Source of the DNA: a virus
DNA length: 43,001 bases
Direction: 5' to 3' (one strand)
IMG/VR virus record: IMGVR_UViG_3300046002_002841
Span: 1 to 43,001 of that record
Shown: positions 9,845-16,300 of the stretch, in pieces
Layout: each line of letters opens with the position of its first letter
Position numbering within the stretch: position 1 is the first letter of the stretch
Program-made: the position numbers and the translations under genes
Notes under the pieces: model-generated
Told to the model about the DNA's origin: nothing
The model's database searches: none
The model's input: only the letters and a program-made list of their open reading frames with translations

Positions 9845-9951
9845 TAGTTCACTCCTAATTCATGTGGCAATAATACTACTGGAGGTTGAGCCATAGATAC
9901 AAGTACTGAGTACAAGTACAGGCTTAACATATGTTCTGCGTAATTACTCAT
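9844..9951 (-). CDS. Very small gene, 35 codons, coupled to DNA polymerase
   Basis: The reading frame starts MSNYAEHMLS and ends LPHELGVN. Its ATG follows GGAGAG at a normal distance and its stop overlaps the polymerase start as TAATG. The middle (YLYSVLVSMA) is mildly hydrophobic. It could be a real small protein or a leader that couples ribosomes to the polymerase gene. The match to a good ribosome site at one end and exact stop-start overlap at the other are the reasons for calling it. No family is recognised. Confidence 0.55.
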   Translation of the reverse strand: MSNYAEHMLSLYLYSVLVSMAQPPVVLLPHELGVN

Positions 9952-9990
9952 GATTACTCTCCACTTATATTGTTGTGAGTTACAAATGCA

Positions 9991-10045
9991 AATGAGCACT
10001 AGGGAACTTAATCCTTAATGCTCATTAACTTCTTAACTCAAGAAG
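9991..10045 (-). promoter_or_regulatory. Two stem-loops between SSB-like gene and polymerase unit
   Basis: AATGAGCA (9991-9998) pairs with TGCTCATT (10019-10026), with a further AGG/CCT helix inside. A second hairpin, CTTCTT (10029-10034) with AAGAAG (10040-10045), lies next to it. They lie just after the SSB-like gene in the direction of transcription. No long T run follows on the minus strand, so an mRNA 3'-end stabiliser, processing site or partial terminator fits better than a classic terminator. Confidence 0.5.
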
Positions 10046-10066
10046 GGTTACAACTGCGCTAGCAGA

Positions 10067-10540
10067 TTACATTACTGCGAGTGCTTCGATTACAGGGAAG
10101 AACTTACCTTCACTGCTGGAGCCTTTCTTACCTTCACGCTGGCTCATAGTTACAACCACTGTACAACCGTTGGCTGCTTCCATAGTTAAGCGATTGGTAG
10201 GAGTACCGAAGTGAGCTTGCAATGGACGCATCAATTCTTTGAACTGACCTTGTGCTAACTCATTTACTTTACCATCTTTACCAACAAAGATGAAAGCACC
10301 AGAACAAGTATCACCTGCCATAACTGGAGTACCAGTAGGATCAGCAAGTTCGATAGTTTCGATTGCTGTGAGCTTCCACTCTACTGCTGGCTTGCCAGTA
10401 ATTTCTTTGGATTCCAGAGTGATAGTACACTGATGTGAGCCAGTAGGAAATGGCTTGAACTCAGGAACATCTGCTAAGTCATCCAATGTTGCATCTAACA
10501 AAGAGTCGATATCGAGGAAGTTGTTTGTAGTAGTAGACAT
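10067..10540 (-). CDS. Probable single-stranded DNA-binding protein, 157 aa
   Basis: The likely start is the ATG at 10540 (MSTTTNNFLD); an upstream in-frame ATG at 10585 would add 15 residues with no better ribosome site. The protein is beta-rich after an acidic N-terminus (DIDSLLDATLDDLADVPEF), with GSHQCTITLES and AVEWKLTAIE resembling OB-fold strands of DUF669/SSB-like phage proteins. It lies between the polymerase and the recombination ATPase, where these phages keep their SSB. Its arginine codons are CGT or CGC, as in the capsid gene, which agrees with an abundant protein. Hairpins stand on both sides of the gene. The assignment rests on size, composition and place, not on a firm motif. 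Confidence 0.5.
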   Translation of the reverse strand: MSTTTNNFLDIDSLLDATLDDLADVPEFKPFPTGSHQCTITLESKEITGKPAVEWKLTAIETIELADPTGTPVMAGDTCSGAFIFVGKDGKVNELAQGQFKELMRPLQAHFGTPTNRLTMEAANGCTVVVTMSQREGKKGSSSEGKFFPVIEALAVM

Positions 10541-10591
10541 GATGTATTCACTTTCAAAGTATGGATTAAATATAAGATTAAACAATTAAGT

Positions 10592-10645
10592 ATGTACGGA
10601 ATGTACGGAGTGAACTCAATTAACTAGTAGAGATCAACCTAGTTA
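10592..10645. repeat. Tandem 9-bp repeat followed by 7-bp hairpin
   Basis: ATGTACGGA is present twice head to tail (10592-10600 and 10601-10609). Next to it TAACTAG (10621-10627) pairs with CTAGTTA (10639-10645) around an 11-base loop. The stretch separates the DUF6378-like gene from the SSB-like gene and could be a control element of the latter. Confidence 0.6.
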
Positions 10646-10660
10646 CTGCGTACTGCTGTG

Positions 10661-10984
10661 TTACTTGATACGATCTTGCAGTGCTGCATAACCTGCAATA
10701 TCTAGCAATGAATCGGTGTGCTGCGGAGAGTTACCGAGTCGTGCAACTTTCAAGAGGATCATCATCTCACAGACATCTTCAGGTGTCAAGACAATATTTT
10801 CACCTGTAGTTCCAGATAGATGTATCGACCAGTAAGCTGCAATCTGCTTTAAGTTCTTACTAGGATCACCGTAAGTTTGTTCACGGTCACCATAGATAAT
10901 TTCATGGGCTTGCTGTAGCAGAGTCTTAGGAACTACACTACCTAATGCAACCTCTGCTGCTATCTTCTTTTTAATGGATGCCAT
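10661..10984 (-). CDS. DUF6378-like phage protein (MazG-related in look)
   Basis: The 107-residue protein carries GDREQTYGDPSKN followed by an AAYWS segment, an EDVCEMMILLKVAR helix and a final DSLLDIAGYAAL. This order is typical of a phage family I remember as DUF6378, whose helical pattern with acidic residues resembles all-alpha NTP pyrophosphohydrolases (MazG-like). If that relation holds it would clean up or monitor nucleotide pools during replication; no catalytic test is possible from sequence. The start at 10984 follows AAAGGAAAG. It is two bases from the upstream gene and is part of the replication operon. Confidence 0.7.
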   Translation of the reverse strand: MASIKKKIAAEVALGSVVPKTLLQQAHEIIYGDREQTYGDPSKNLKQIAAYWSIHLSGTTGENIVLTPEDVCEMMILLKVARLGNSPQHTDSLLDIAGYAALQDRIK

Positions 10985-10986
10985 TA

Positions 10987-11214
10987 TTACTTTCCTTTAC
11001 TATCTTCTAAGGCAGGTTGATAGAAGTCCCAAGTGGTAGCCTTAGATAATACAGACCAATTGGCACAGATGAATTTAATGTTATCAGCAAGAGTAGTGAT
11101 AGGCTTGCTCAACTCTTTCTTGATATCTACAGTACCATTAAGCATTAACTCTGTAGCTAAGTCCTCAAAGATCATTTCAGTAGCACGGTTTCCGAAGTAA
11201 GTTTCAAAGCTCAT
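10987..11214 (-). CDS. Hypothetical protein, 75 aa
   Basis: I do not recognise this small soluble protein. It is helical by look and acidic at the N-terminus (MSFETYFGNRATEMIFEDLA). Its ATG overlaps the stop of the Sak4-like gene (ATGA), with GGGGAA upstream, and the next gene begins three bases after its stop. It is thus a tightly packed member of the replication operon, between a recombination ATPase and a DUF6378-like protein. Confidence 0.75.
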   Translation of the reverse strand: MSFETYFGNRATEMIFEDLATELMLNGTVDIKKELSKPITTLADNIKFICANWSVLSKATTWDFYQPALEDSKGK

Positions 11215-12140
11215 GACTGATTCCCCTTAAGTGCTTGTGCTTTCAGAGCTGCTAAGTTAGCTACTGCATTAGTACCTTGAGCACCCAACTTAGTAGTAGC
11301 CAAGCTAGCTGCATTAGTTGCTGGTACTGCTTGCGTAGCAACTGGTGTTACAAACTGTCCATCACGATAGTGAGTAAAGATCTCTAACAGTGATGGTTCA
11401 GTCTTACTATCTTCCAGCTTTACATTGTTTCTGGAGCCAGTCATTAAGCTCATAGCATATGTAGTACTGGAACCTACAATGTGTTTCTTATTACGTACCC
11501 CACAATATACTACATGATCAAAGTACTTAGCAGTATTGCGGGATGTTTTACTGGAGCCAAGGACTGGTACAATCTTAGTAGTCTTGTCCTCTAGTTCCAC
11601 TTCCTCCTCATGAGTAATGAATACTAGATTGTATGGAGCTACCTGTAACTGAGAACCTAAGCGATCACACAGTACTTTCAAGTTACCCCAATCACTGAAC
11701 TCAGGCTTGTATGTATCAGGCTGACCTTTAAGTATGTGAGCCATAGCAGAGTTAGTGAACTGAGTTCCACTATCTATTACTACTACCCAACTACCATCTA
11801 GTGCATTGAGTTCCACTTCAGTGTTAGCCTTAGAGATACACATAGGACATGATACCTTACCATGTTCCTCGCAGATCTTAACCTTCTTGCCACTGACTAC
11901 CTTGAGCATAGTCTCTACTGCAATTGGGAACTCTTTACTATCAGGGATGTGTACTAGTTCTATACGCTCCTGATATTCCATTGGTAATTCAAAGAGAGTG
12001 TTGTGTCCATTCTCTAAGTCAAACCACAGTACATTGTAATGCTCTGCAAGTTTCCCTGCTAACAAAGTCTTACCACCCTTTGGTGGACCATATAAACATA
12101 CACGATGTACACTAGTATGTTTTGCTTGTGATAGTTTCAT
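11211..12140 (-). CDS. Sak4-like RecA-fold ATPase (single-strand annealing/recombination)
   Basis: The start is best placed at 12140 (MKLSQAKHTS), which follows AAGGAG by nine bases; a further ATG at 12158 would add six residues. The product is 309 residues. Walker A is GPPKGGKT (residues 18-25), followed by VLWFDLENG, and Walker B is WVVVIDSGTQF (D123), the pattern of the phage AAA_24/Sak4 family, a RecA-like core acting with SSB in single-strand annealing. An insert CEEHGKVSCPMC (about residues 90-101) could hold a zinc ion and is unusual. The C-terminal tail is low-complexity and ends NLAALKAQALKG, similar to short motifs in the polymerase and helicase of this phage. It lies directly after a Cas4-like exonuclease, its likely partner. 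Confidence 0.8.
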   Translation of the reverse strand: MKLSQAKHTSVHRVCLYGPPKGGKTLLAGKLAEHYNVLWFDLENGHNTLFELPMEYQERIELVHIPDSKEFPIAVETMLKVVSGKKVKICEEHGKVSCPMCISKANTEVELNALDGSWVVVIDSGTQFTNSAMAHILKGQPDTYKPEFSDWGNLKVLCDRLGSQLQVAPYNLVFITHEEEVELEDKTTKIVPVLGSSKTSRNTAKYFDHVVYCGVRNKKHIVGSSTTYAMSLMTGSRNNVKLEDSKTEPSLLEIFTHYRDGQFVTPVATQAVPATNAASLATTKLGAQGTNAVANLAALKAQALKGNQS

Positions 12141-12141
12141 G

Positions 12142-13113
12142 CTATAATTCTCCTTCAATATCTTGTGAGCTTGCTGTGTTCTTATTCATCTGCGCATTGA
12201 TCAGATCCATAAGAGTTAATTGGATATCATACACCTTATCATCAACAATAACATCATTGCTAGTAAGTGGTGTAGTGATGTACTTATTATTGAGAGTGCA
12301 TTGATTGAGATACTCACAGTCTCTACCCCATGCACTACAACTTTCACCTCGCATTGGATACACACCAACACCTTCATACATCTTGATAGTTTCTATATCT
12401 AACAAGAGTTCCTGTATCCAAGATGCACGCTGCAAGTAAGTCTTAGGAAACATGAGAGGTTCATAAGATGTTTGCTTGGTGAGGTATACTAGATACAGTA
12501 CCGTGTATGCTGATATCTCTGGGGCAATCACATCCAGTACCACACTATACCCTACACCTTGTGCACTATTCTTATATGTGGTTGGATTAAGAGTAGTCAT
12601 ACTAGATGTCTTACATTCCAGCACCATAACTTCCCCAGTATCTTTATGCTTTAATACTGCATCAACACTACCACGCATATTAAAACCATCTGGGAATGCA
12701 ATATTAAAACTCAACTCTGCTGCTGGCTTGCCATTGTATTCCAAGATCTCATAGTCTTCTAGGAATCCAGCTTCACGCAAAGCTATAAGTTTCTGCACTG
12801 CGATAACTGCTGCATAGAAACTCTTGTTCTGCTTTGGATTACTATCTTCTAGATCAGCGTGCCAGTCACAGAACATCTTAAATATAACTTGATCCTCAGT
12901 CATGCCACAGAATACTTGTTGTATTCCATCACCTACCACATGACCGAATGCAAAGGTTAGATTCTGTTCCATTGCTTTGATATCCTGCATCTCATTCTCA
13001 CTAGCTTTGAGACGGTACAATTCAAACTTACGTGGGCAAGAATGAAGAGTACTGAGAGAGGAATAGGACAGTAGTTTGATGCGTGGATCAATTGGTTTAG
13101 TAGTGCTGTTCAT
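12142..13113 (-). CDS. Cas4/RecB-like PD-(D/E)XK exonuclease with Fe-S cysteines
   Basis: Nuclease residues are visible as RGSVDAVL followed by VMVLECKTSS, giving the D...ExK core. One cysteine lies near the N-terminus (HSCPRKFELYRL) and three near the C-terminus (C-x6-C-x5-C in ESCSAWGRDC and CEYLNQC); this one-plus-three pattern is that of the 4Fe-4S cluster in Cas4 and AddB nucleases. About 323 residues. Three ATG codons stand in a row at 13119-13111; GGAAG is best spaced for the third, so 13113 is preferred. It overlaps a 49-codon membrane gene upstream and is followed within two bases by the Sak4-like gene. It would resect DNA ends to give 3' tails for recombination. Confidence 0.83.
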   Translation of the reverse strand: MNSTTKPIDPRIKLLSYSSLSTLHSCPRKFELYRLKASENEMQDIKAMEQNLTFAFGHVVGDGIQQVFCGMTEDQVIFKMFCDWHADLEDSNPKQNKSFYAAVIAVQKLIALREAGFLEDYEILEYNGKPAAELSFNIAFPDGFNMRGSVDAVLKHKDTGEVMVLECKTSSMTTLNPTTYKNSAQGVGYSVVLDVIAPEISAYTVLYLVYLTKQTSYEPLMFPKTYLQRASWIQELLLDIETIKMYEGVGVYPMRGESCSAWGRDCEYLNQCTLNNKYITTPLTSNDVIVDDKVYDIQLTLMDLINAQMNKNTASSQDIEGEL

Positions 13114-13246
13114 CATCATCTTCCAAGTTGTTTAGTTTCTTTTCTTCTTTGGTTGGAAACTGTTCCTCGCCTAACTCTAAGAAGATAACTATGAGTGTCA
13201 CTGCAAAGAACACAAATAAAACGATTGTTACTAAAGTCTTTAGCAT
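13097..13246 (-). CDS. Small membrane protein, 49 aa
   Basis: The product starts MLKTLVTIVLFVFFAVTLIV, a clear single membrane helix (about residues 4-23), and ends in a highly charged cytoplasmic or periplasmic tail (KEEKKLNN, EDDDEQ). AAAGGA lies about 11 bases before the ATG. The ATG overlaps the stop of the 97-codon gene before it, and the end overlaps the start of the Cas4-like nuclease gene. The topology resembles an inner-membrane spanin, but no partner lipoprotein was seen nearby and it is in the early block; a small membrane-anchored early protein is as likely. Confidence 0.7.
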   Translation of the reverse strand: MLKTLVTIVLFVFFAVTLIVIFLELGEEQFPTKEEKKLNNLEDDDEQHY

Positions 13247-13533
13247 AGCTCTACTATTCCTTTACCTGATGTGCTTGCAAATAGTAATTGTTCATGAGCC
13301 AATAGGGTAGAGTAATAGATGTCACATAAGTTAAACATCTTAATACAATCTATTGGTGCTTTGATTGCGAGTACTGGTTTGATTCTCAATACTCTGTTGT
13401 TTGGTAGTACATACTGGTAACAATCCAACCACTCAGCTAACAGTTTATATGTGGCGAAAGTTAGCTTATGCTTTGTGACTGCTACTAACAACTGATTGCG
13501 CACTTTAGCAGGAGATTCTACAGGAGAGTTCAC
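13240..13533 (-). CDS. Hypothetical protein, 97 aa, GTG start
   Basis: Translation begins at GTG (13533-13531) preceded by a full GGAGG five bases upstream, the best ribosome site in this part of the window. The protein (MNSPVESPAK...) has about 97 residues, mixed alpha/beta composition and no family I recognise. It is followed by a small membrane protein with overlapping stop and start, and preceded by a 130-residue unknown 14 bases away. Confidence 0.7.
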   Translation of the reverse strand: MNSPVESPAKVRNQLLVAVTKHKLTFATYKLLAEWLDCYQYVLPNNRVLRIKPVLAIKAPIDCIKMFNLCDIYYSTLLAHEQLLFASTSGKGIVELC

Positions 13534-13547
13534 AGTAGCCTCCAGTA

Positions 13548-13940
13548 CTAATGATGTGTACTAGCTTTACGATTCACCAGTGTTACTGCAATGTACTGAC
13601 CAAGAAGTTGTTTGTATATCTTGTCCAGTTTTTCATTGAGAGATAACACACCACAGTTAGGATAGTCACTAACAGTGTACTCTATGATATCATCCAGATT
13701 AGGAGCTGTCATAGAGTTGGAAGGAATAAGCATACCAGTAACTTCAGTAGCATTATCAGAGTCACGTTGTGCTAGGAACTTATCAGTTGGTATTGCAATG
13801 ATAAATACATAGCCAGTGAAACATGATAGCGAGTACTTACCAAGGATTGATAGGTTAGGAAACCTGCCGCCCAGAGTTATAGTATCACCTATCTCTGTCC
13901 CACTAGCATGATGGGATTTGTTTGCTTGTGAGTTGCGCAT
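13548..13940 (-). CDS. Hypothetical protein, 130 aa
   Basis: I do not recognise this protein. It has a beta-rich middle (YSLSCFTGYVFIIAIP) and a helical C-terminus (LNEKLDKIYKQLLGQ). No membrane or catalytic motif stands out. It starts at 13940 two bases after the stop of the gene before it, in a run of five small unknown genes (14828 down to 13240) read as one operon. Confidence 0.7.
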   Translation of the reverse strand: MRNSQANKSHHASGTEIGDTITLGGRFPNLSILGKYSLSCFTGYVFIIAIPTDKFLAQRDSDNATEVTGMLIPSNSMTAPNLDDIIEYTVSDYPNCGVLSLNEKLDKIYKQLLGQYIAVTLVNRKASTHH

Positions 13941-13942
13941 GA

Positions 13943-14302
13943 TTAGATATCATCCAAGGTAAGTTTAGCTTGTTTAACTTTCTCTGCTTTGCTAGTACTT
14001 TGTTTTATGGTGGTGGTAGCAAGCACAGTATTAGTTTGTTTCTTGAGACCATTAACTATCATACCAATTTCTTCCTCAGTAATAATAGTAACTAGCTCAG
14101 GATCTTTACGAAGATGTTGATGGATCTCACGTAACAGTACTGGCATCAAAGGATTACTAGCCAAGAGAGCTGTATTCATCTCTGCAATCTTACCCTTGAT
14201 GGACAAAACCTCCAACTCTCTAGCATCTAAGCTATTAGTATTGGAGGTTTTAACTAGTACACCTTGTGCATTTGAATCCAAGAGATTGTTTAATGTATCC
14301 AT
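13943..14302 (-). CDS. Hypothetical helical protein, 119 aa
   Basis: An unrecognised small protein with a mainly helical look: LEVLSIKGKIAEMNTALL, then PVLLREIHQHLRKDPE, and a lysine-rich end (KAEKVKQAKLTLDDI). The start at 14302 follows AAGGATTAG and overlaps by one base the stop of the 90-residue gene. The C-terminal sequence (basic stretch then LTLDDI) may be a peptide that binds another protein. The small-gene context suggests an early accessory role only. Confidence 0.7.
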   Translation of the reverse strand: MDTLNNLLDSNAQGVLVKTSNTNSLDARELEVLSIKGKIAEMNTALLASNPLMPVLLREIHQHLRKDPELVTIITEEEIGMIVNGLKKQTNTVLATTTIKQSTSKAEKVKQAKLTLDDI

Positions 14303-14574
14303 TATACTAATCCTTTAGTCTTAGCAATCCATTGGGTGATAACGATAGTATCGAATGTTTCTGTTACAATACTAAAGGTCTCATGAATGCTTTTAGTTTG
14401 TGAGAGAGGAATCCACTCTTGTAATACATCTGGATTCTTAGCTTTGATACATTCCAAGAACTCCTCTTGATCCAAGCAAAGATCCTCAGGGAAGATTGCA
14501 AATAACACTGCTGCTTTACTGCGTGCTACAATCTTACCTGTTAACTTCACAACTTCTGTATTATGCTGTGCCAT
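14302..14574 (-). CDS. Hypothetical protein, 90 aa
   Basis: No family is recognised. The start at 14574 follows GAGGAG and overlaps the stop of the gene before it, and its own stop overlaps the next start. The protein has alternating beta strands and helices (KIVARSKAAVLFAIFPEDLCL) and is soluble. Overlapping stops and starts on both sides show it is translated as part of the small-gene operon. Confidence 0.7.
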   Translation of the reverse strand: MAQHNTEVVKLTGKIVARSKAAVLFAIFPEDLCLDQEEFLECIKAKNPDVLQEWIPLSQTKSIHETFSIVTETFDTIVITQWIAKTKGLV

Positions 14575-14828
14575 TATAACTCCTCGTGTGTTAGTGTTGC
14601 ATAGTGAATGTGGGTAGTAAGTGTGAATACTATCTTACTGGCAGTACGTACATATGATAACTTACAAGTCTGGTGCTTTTCTAATAGCATTAACTTGAAC
14701 CCTTCATCATAGTATTTCTTATTGATAACTGCATGAATAACACGACGTTGGAATACAGGGTGAGCAGCAACACTGCACGTTCCCTTAGCTTTTAACTTAC
14801 TCCATATGTCATCATACATGTTAGCCAT
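14574..14828 (-). CDS. Hypothetical protein, 84 aa, first of small-gene run
   Basis: The first gene after the 366-bp structured gap. The start at 14828 follows GGAA; a second ATG three codons later is possible. The N-terminal sequence IWSKLKAKG is similar to the short LKA motif near the ends of the polymerase, helicase and Sak4-like proteins. The rest is beta-rich (YVRTASKIVFTLTTHIHYATL) without a known domain. Being first in the operon, its promoter should be in the gap upstream. Confidence 0.68.
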   Translation of the reverse strand: MANMYDDIWSKLKAKGTCSVAAHPVFQRRVIHAVINKKYYDEGFKLMLLEKHQTCKLSYVRTASKIVFTLTTHIHYATLTHEEL

Positions 14829-15036
14829 AATTATTCCAAATGTGTTGTTCGTATTACAGAGTTTTTAACAGTTTTAATTTATAACTATTTCAACCATTCC
14901 AAGGTACGATCCTTGCTTGAGTCATACAGTAAGTTGGACTCTTATCTTTTTTGTTTTGGCGCAGGAATATTTCATCCATGTTACCATCCAGTTACAATGC
15001 GCAGTCATCTGGATAACAACAGCTTGTGTTACTACT

Positions 15037-15094
15037 GTTATTTTAAATACCCACTACACAATCATGATGCATGGTAATGAGTATTTAAAATAGC
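15037..15094. repeat. 12-bp perfect inverted repeat, 30-base loop
   Basis: TATTTTAAATAC (15039-15050) is the exact reverse complement of GTATTTAAAATA (15081-15092). The pairing extends outward by one wobble and one G-C pair. The loop contains ATCATGATGCATG, itself partly palindromic. An AT-rich arm of this length suits a protein-binding site or a DNA cruciform more than a stable RNA terminator. Confidence 0.8.
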
Positions 15095-15178
15095 ACTTAA
15101 CTTTCATACTTTACAGTTCCCGCTGCAATGACTACTCATCTAAGTGCTAAGTACCAGTATTATGTGTTAGGACTGGTA
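15091..15178. repeat. 9-bp and 7-bp inverted repeats after the 247-aa gene
   Basis: TAGCACTTA (15091-15099) pairs with TAAGTGCTA (15141-15149). Closer to the gene, TACCAGT (15152-15158) pairs with ACTGGTA (15172-15178) around 13 bases. The second lies 17 bases after the stop of the 247-residue gene in the direction of transcription, where a transcript end would be expected, but lacks a T run. Confidence 0.65.
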
Positions 15179-15194
15179 GCCTAATTCGCCAGAA

Positions 15195-15938
15195 TTACAG
15201 TGCGTTCAACAAGTTTTCTTCACCTGTAGCAATCAACACATCTGCTTTCTTATTCAACCACTCTACAGCTTCTACAAATTCTTCACCGCGAGCAGTGTTG
15301 TTAATGTAGATTGCCAAGTAGTCTTTCAACTTACTGATAATCGCCTTGTTAGTTTTAACATTAGCGAACTTAGTTAAGAAGATCTTAGTCGCCATAGTTA
15401 CAGCTTCTGAAGACTTGTTAATCAATGCTGGCATCACCAAGATATAATCTTTAGCGAACTCATCCCATACTTCTTTAGAGATACCACCACCACGGCGATC
15501 AGCTTTAGGCAAGTTAGCGATAGTGTTCCAATCTAACATTGCAAATGGGAAGTTTAAGCTAGTTACATCTTCGTTGTTATTGATGTATTCACGAGCTTGT
15601 TCAATAACAATACCTTGTGCTGCTTCGATCAACAGATCCAAACCTTTGCCGCCGTTCTGGATAATATCAATTAAACCTTCTACACTTGGTGTTGGTAATG
15701 GTAACAACACAGATGCACGCTTAGTTTCGATCTTAGTTGCTTCATCCACTGTTTTGCGGAAGTGGAAAGCTGTTTCTACTACATCAACCTTACTATTGAA
15801 GTTGGCTTTGATAGTAAGAAAGTGTTCTGCTTTCTGCTCAGCAGTTAACACAGGTTGTACTGCACCTGTAGTAGCCACCGCTGGCATTTGTACATCAGTA
15901 GTTTCTGTTGCTGTTGTTGCGTTGTCTTGATTTGACAT
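15195..15938 (-). CDS. Unknown conserved-looking early phage protein, 247 aa, probably abundant
   Basis: A soluble protein with a low-complexity N-terminus (residues 1-35), then a beta segment with FHFRKTVDEA, and RRGGGISKEVWDEFAKDYI near the middle, followed by helices. I have a memory of similar hypothetical proteins in other podophages but know no function. Arginine codons here are CGT/CGC (for example in DRRGGG), as in the capsid and SSB-like genes and unlike the AGA-rich neighbours, which points to heavy expression. The gene stands alone, with a large hairpin upstream (16036-16081) and inverted repeats downstream. A distant likeness to the 220-residue protein at 20509-21171 is visible. 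The start at 15938 follows GGAGAAATACC. Confidence 0.8.
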   Translation of the reverse strand: MSNQDNATTATETTDVQMPAVATTGAVQPVLTAEQKAEHFLTIKANFNSKVDVVETAFHFRKTVDEATKIETKRASVLLPLPTPSVEGLIDIIQNGGKGLDLLIEAAQGIVIEQAREYINNNEDVTSLNFPFAMLDWNTIANLPKADRRGGGISKEVWDEFAKDYILVMPALINKSSEAVTMATKIFLTKFANVKTNKAIISKLKDYLAIYINNTARGEEFVEAVEWLNKKADVLIATGEENLLNAL

Positions 15939-16035
15939 GGTATTTCTCCGATTAGTTAGTAATTACAGGATTGTAAGTACTGGGTTTGGGTGATCACTCT
16001 TTGTTATCGAGTGCATACATCTTAACGTATATTAG

Positions 16036-16081
16036 AGAGGGCGTCAAGAACTATTTTTCAAGTTGGTTCTTGTATCCCTCT
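16036..16081. terminator. Large two-part hairpin upstream of 247-aa gene
   Basis: AGAGGG (16036-16041) pairs with CCCTCT (16076-16081) and CAAGAAC (16045-16051) with GTTCTTG (16066-16072), separated by a symmetric three-base internal loop; the terminal loop is 14 bases. It follows the 52-codon membrane gene and precedes the 247-residue gene on the minus strand. Plus-strand output is moderately T-rich, minus-strand output is not, so it may be a weak terminator, an RNase III-type processing site or a leader structure. Confidence 0.65.
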
Positions 16082-16100
16082 ATTTGTTATATTACAGTTC

Positions 16101-16259
16101 TTACTCATCTATCCAGCAAGAGAAGTTCACATAACATGCAGCTCCGAAGGTATACGCATCCTTCAATAGTGCAAGAGTAAAGCCTAGTGTTATTAGTGGT
16201 GCTACTACAGGGAACAGGAGGATTGCTGCTGTCCATTGTTTCTTAGTTAGGTTCTTCAT
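16101..16259 (-). CDS. Small membrane protein, 52 aa
   Basis: The reading frame starts MKNLTKKQWTAAILLFPVV and continues through a hydrophobic stretch (about residues 9-30) into YTFGAACYVNFSCWIDE. AAAGGAA lies five bases before the ATG. Positive N-terminal residues before a single membrane helix suggest the N-terminus is inside the cell. Two cysteines are in the outer part. It follows the RecD-like helicase gene by about 40 bases. No family is recognised; holin-like, superinfection-exclusion or host-membrane roles are all open. Confidence 0.7.
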   Translation of the reverse strand: MKNLTKKQWTAAILLFPVVAPLITLGFTLALLKDAYTFGAACYVNFSCWIDE

Positions 16260-16300
16260 ATTGATTCCTTTAGGTTAGGATTGGTGTTGGTACTGCTAGG

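Larger units (their letters stand above)
14829..15194. other. 366-bp non-coding gap rich in inverted repeats
   Basis: No gene with a convincing start was found here on either strand, and no tRNA. It contains a 12-bp perfect inverted repeat (15039-15050 with 15081-15092), a 9-bp one (15091-15099 with 15141-15149), a 7-bp one (15152-15158 with 15172-15178) and a 6-bp one (14986-14991 with 15009-15014). It separates the highly expressed-looking 247-residue gene from the small-gene operon and may hold a terminator, promoter or small RNA. Confidence 0.75.

Noticed and set aside
12142-13113. Remnant of a phage-borne CRISPR-Cas system because of the Cas4-like nuclease
   Set aside because: No other cas gene or array is present; Cas4-like nucleases are common stand-alone phage recombination enzymes.
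13097-13246. Definite spanin assignment for the 49-residue membrane protein
   Set aside because: It is in the early block, far from the lysis genes, and no outer-membrane lipoprotein partner was found.
14881-15000. tRNA-like look of the stretch with GAGTC...GGACTC stem
   Set aside because: No T-loop motif, acceptor stem or D-arm could be fitted; only a five-base stem remains.
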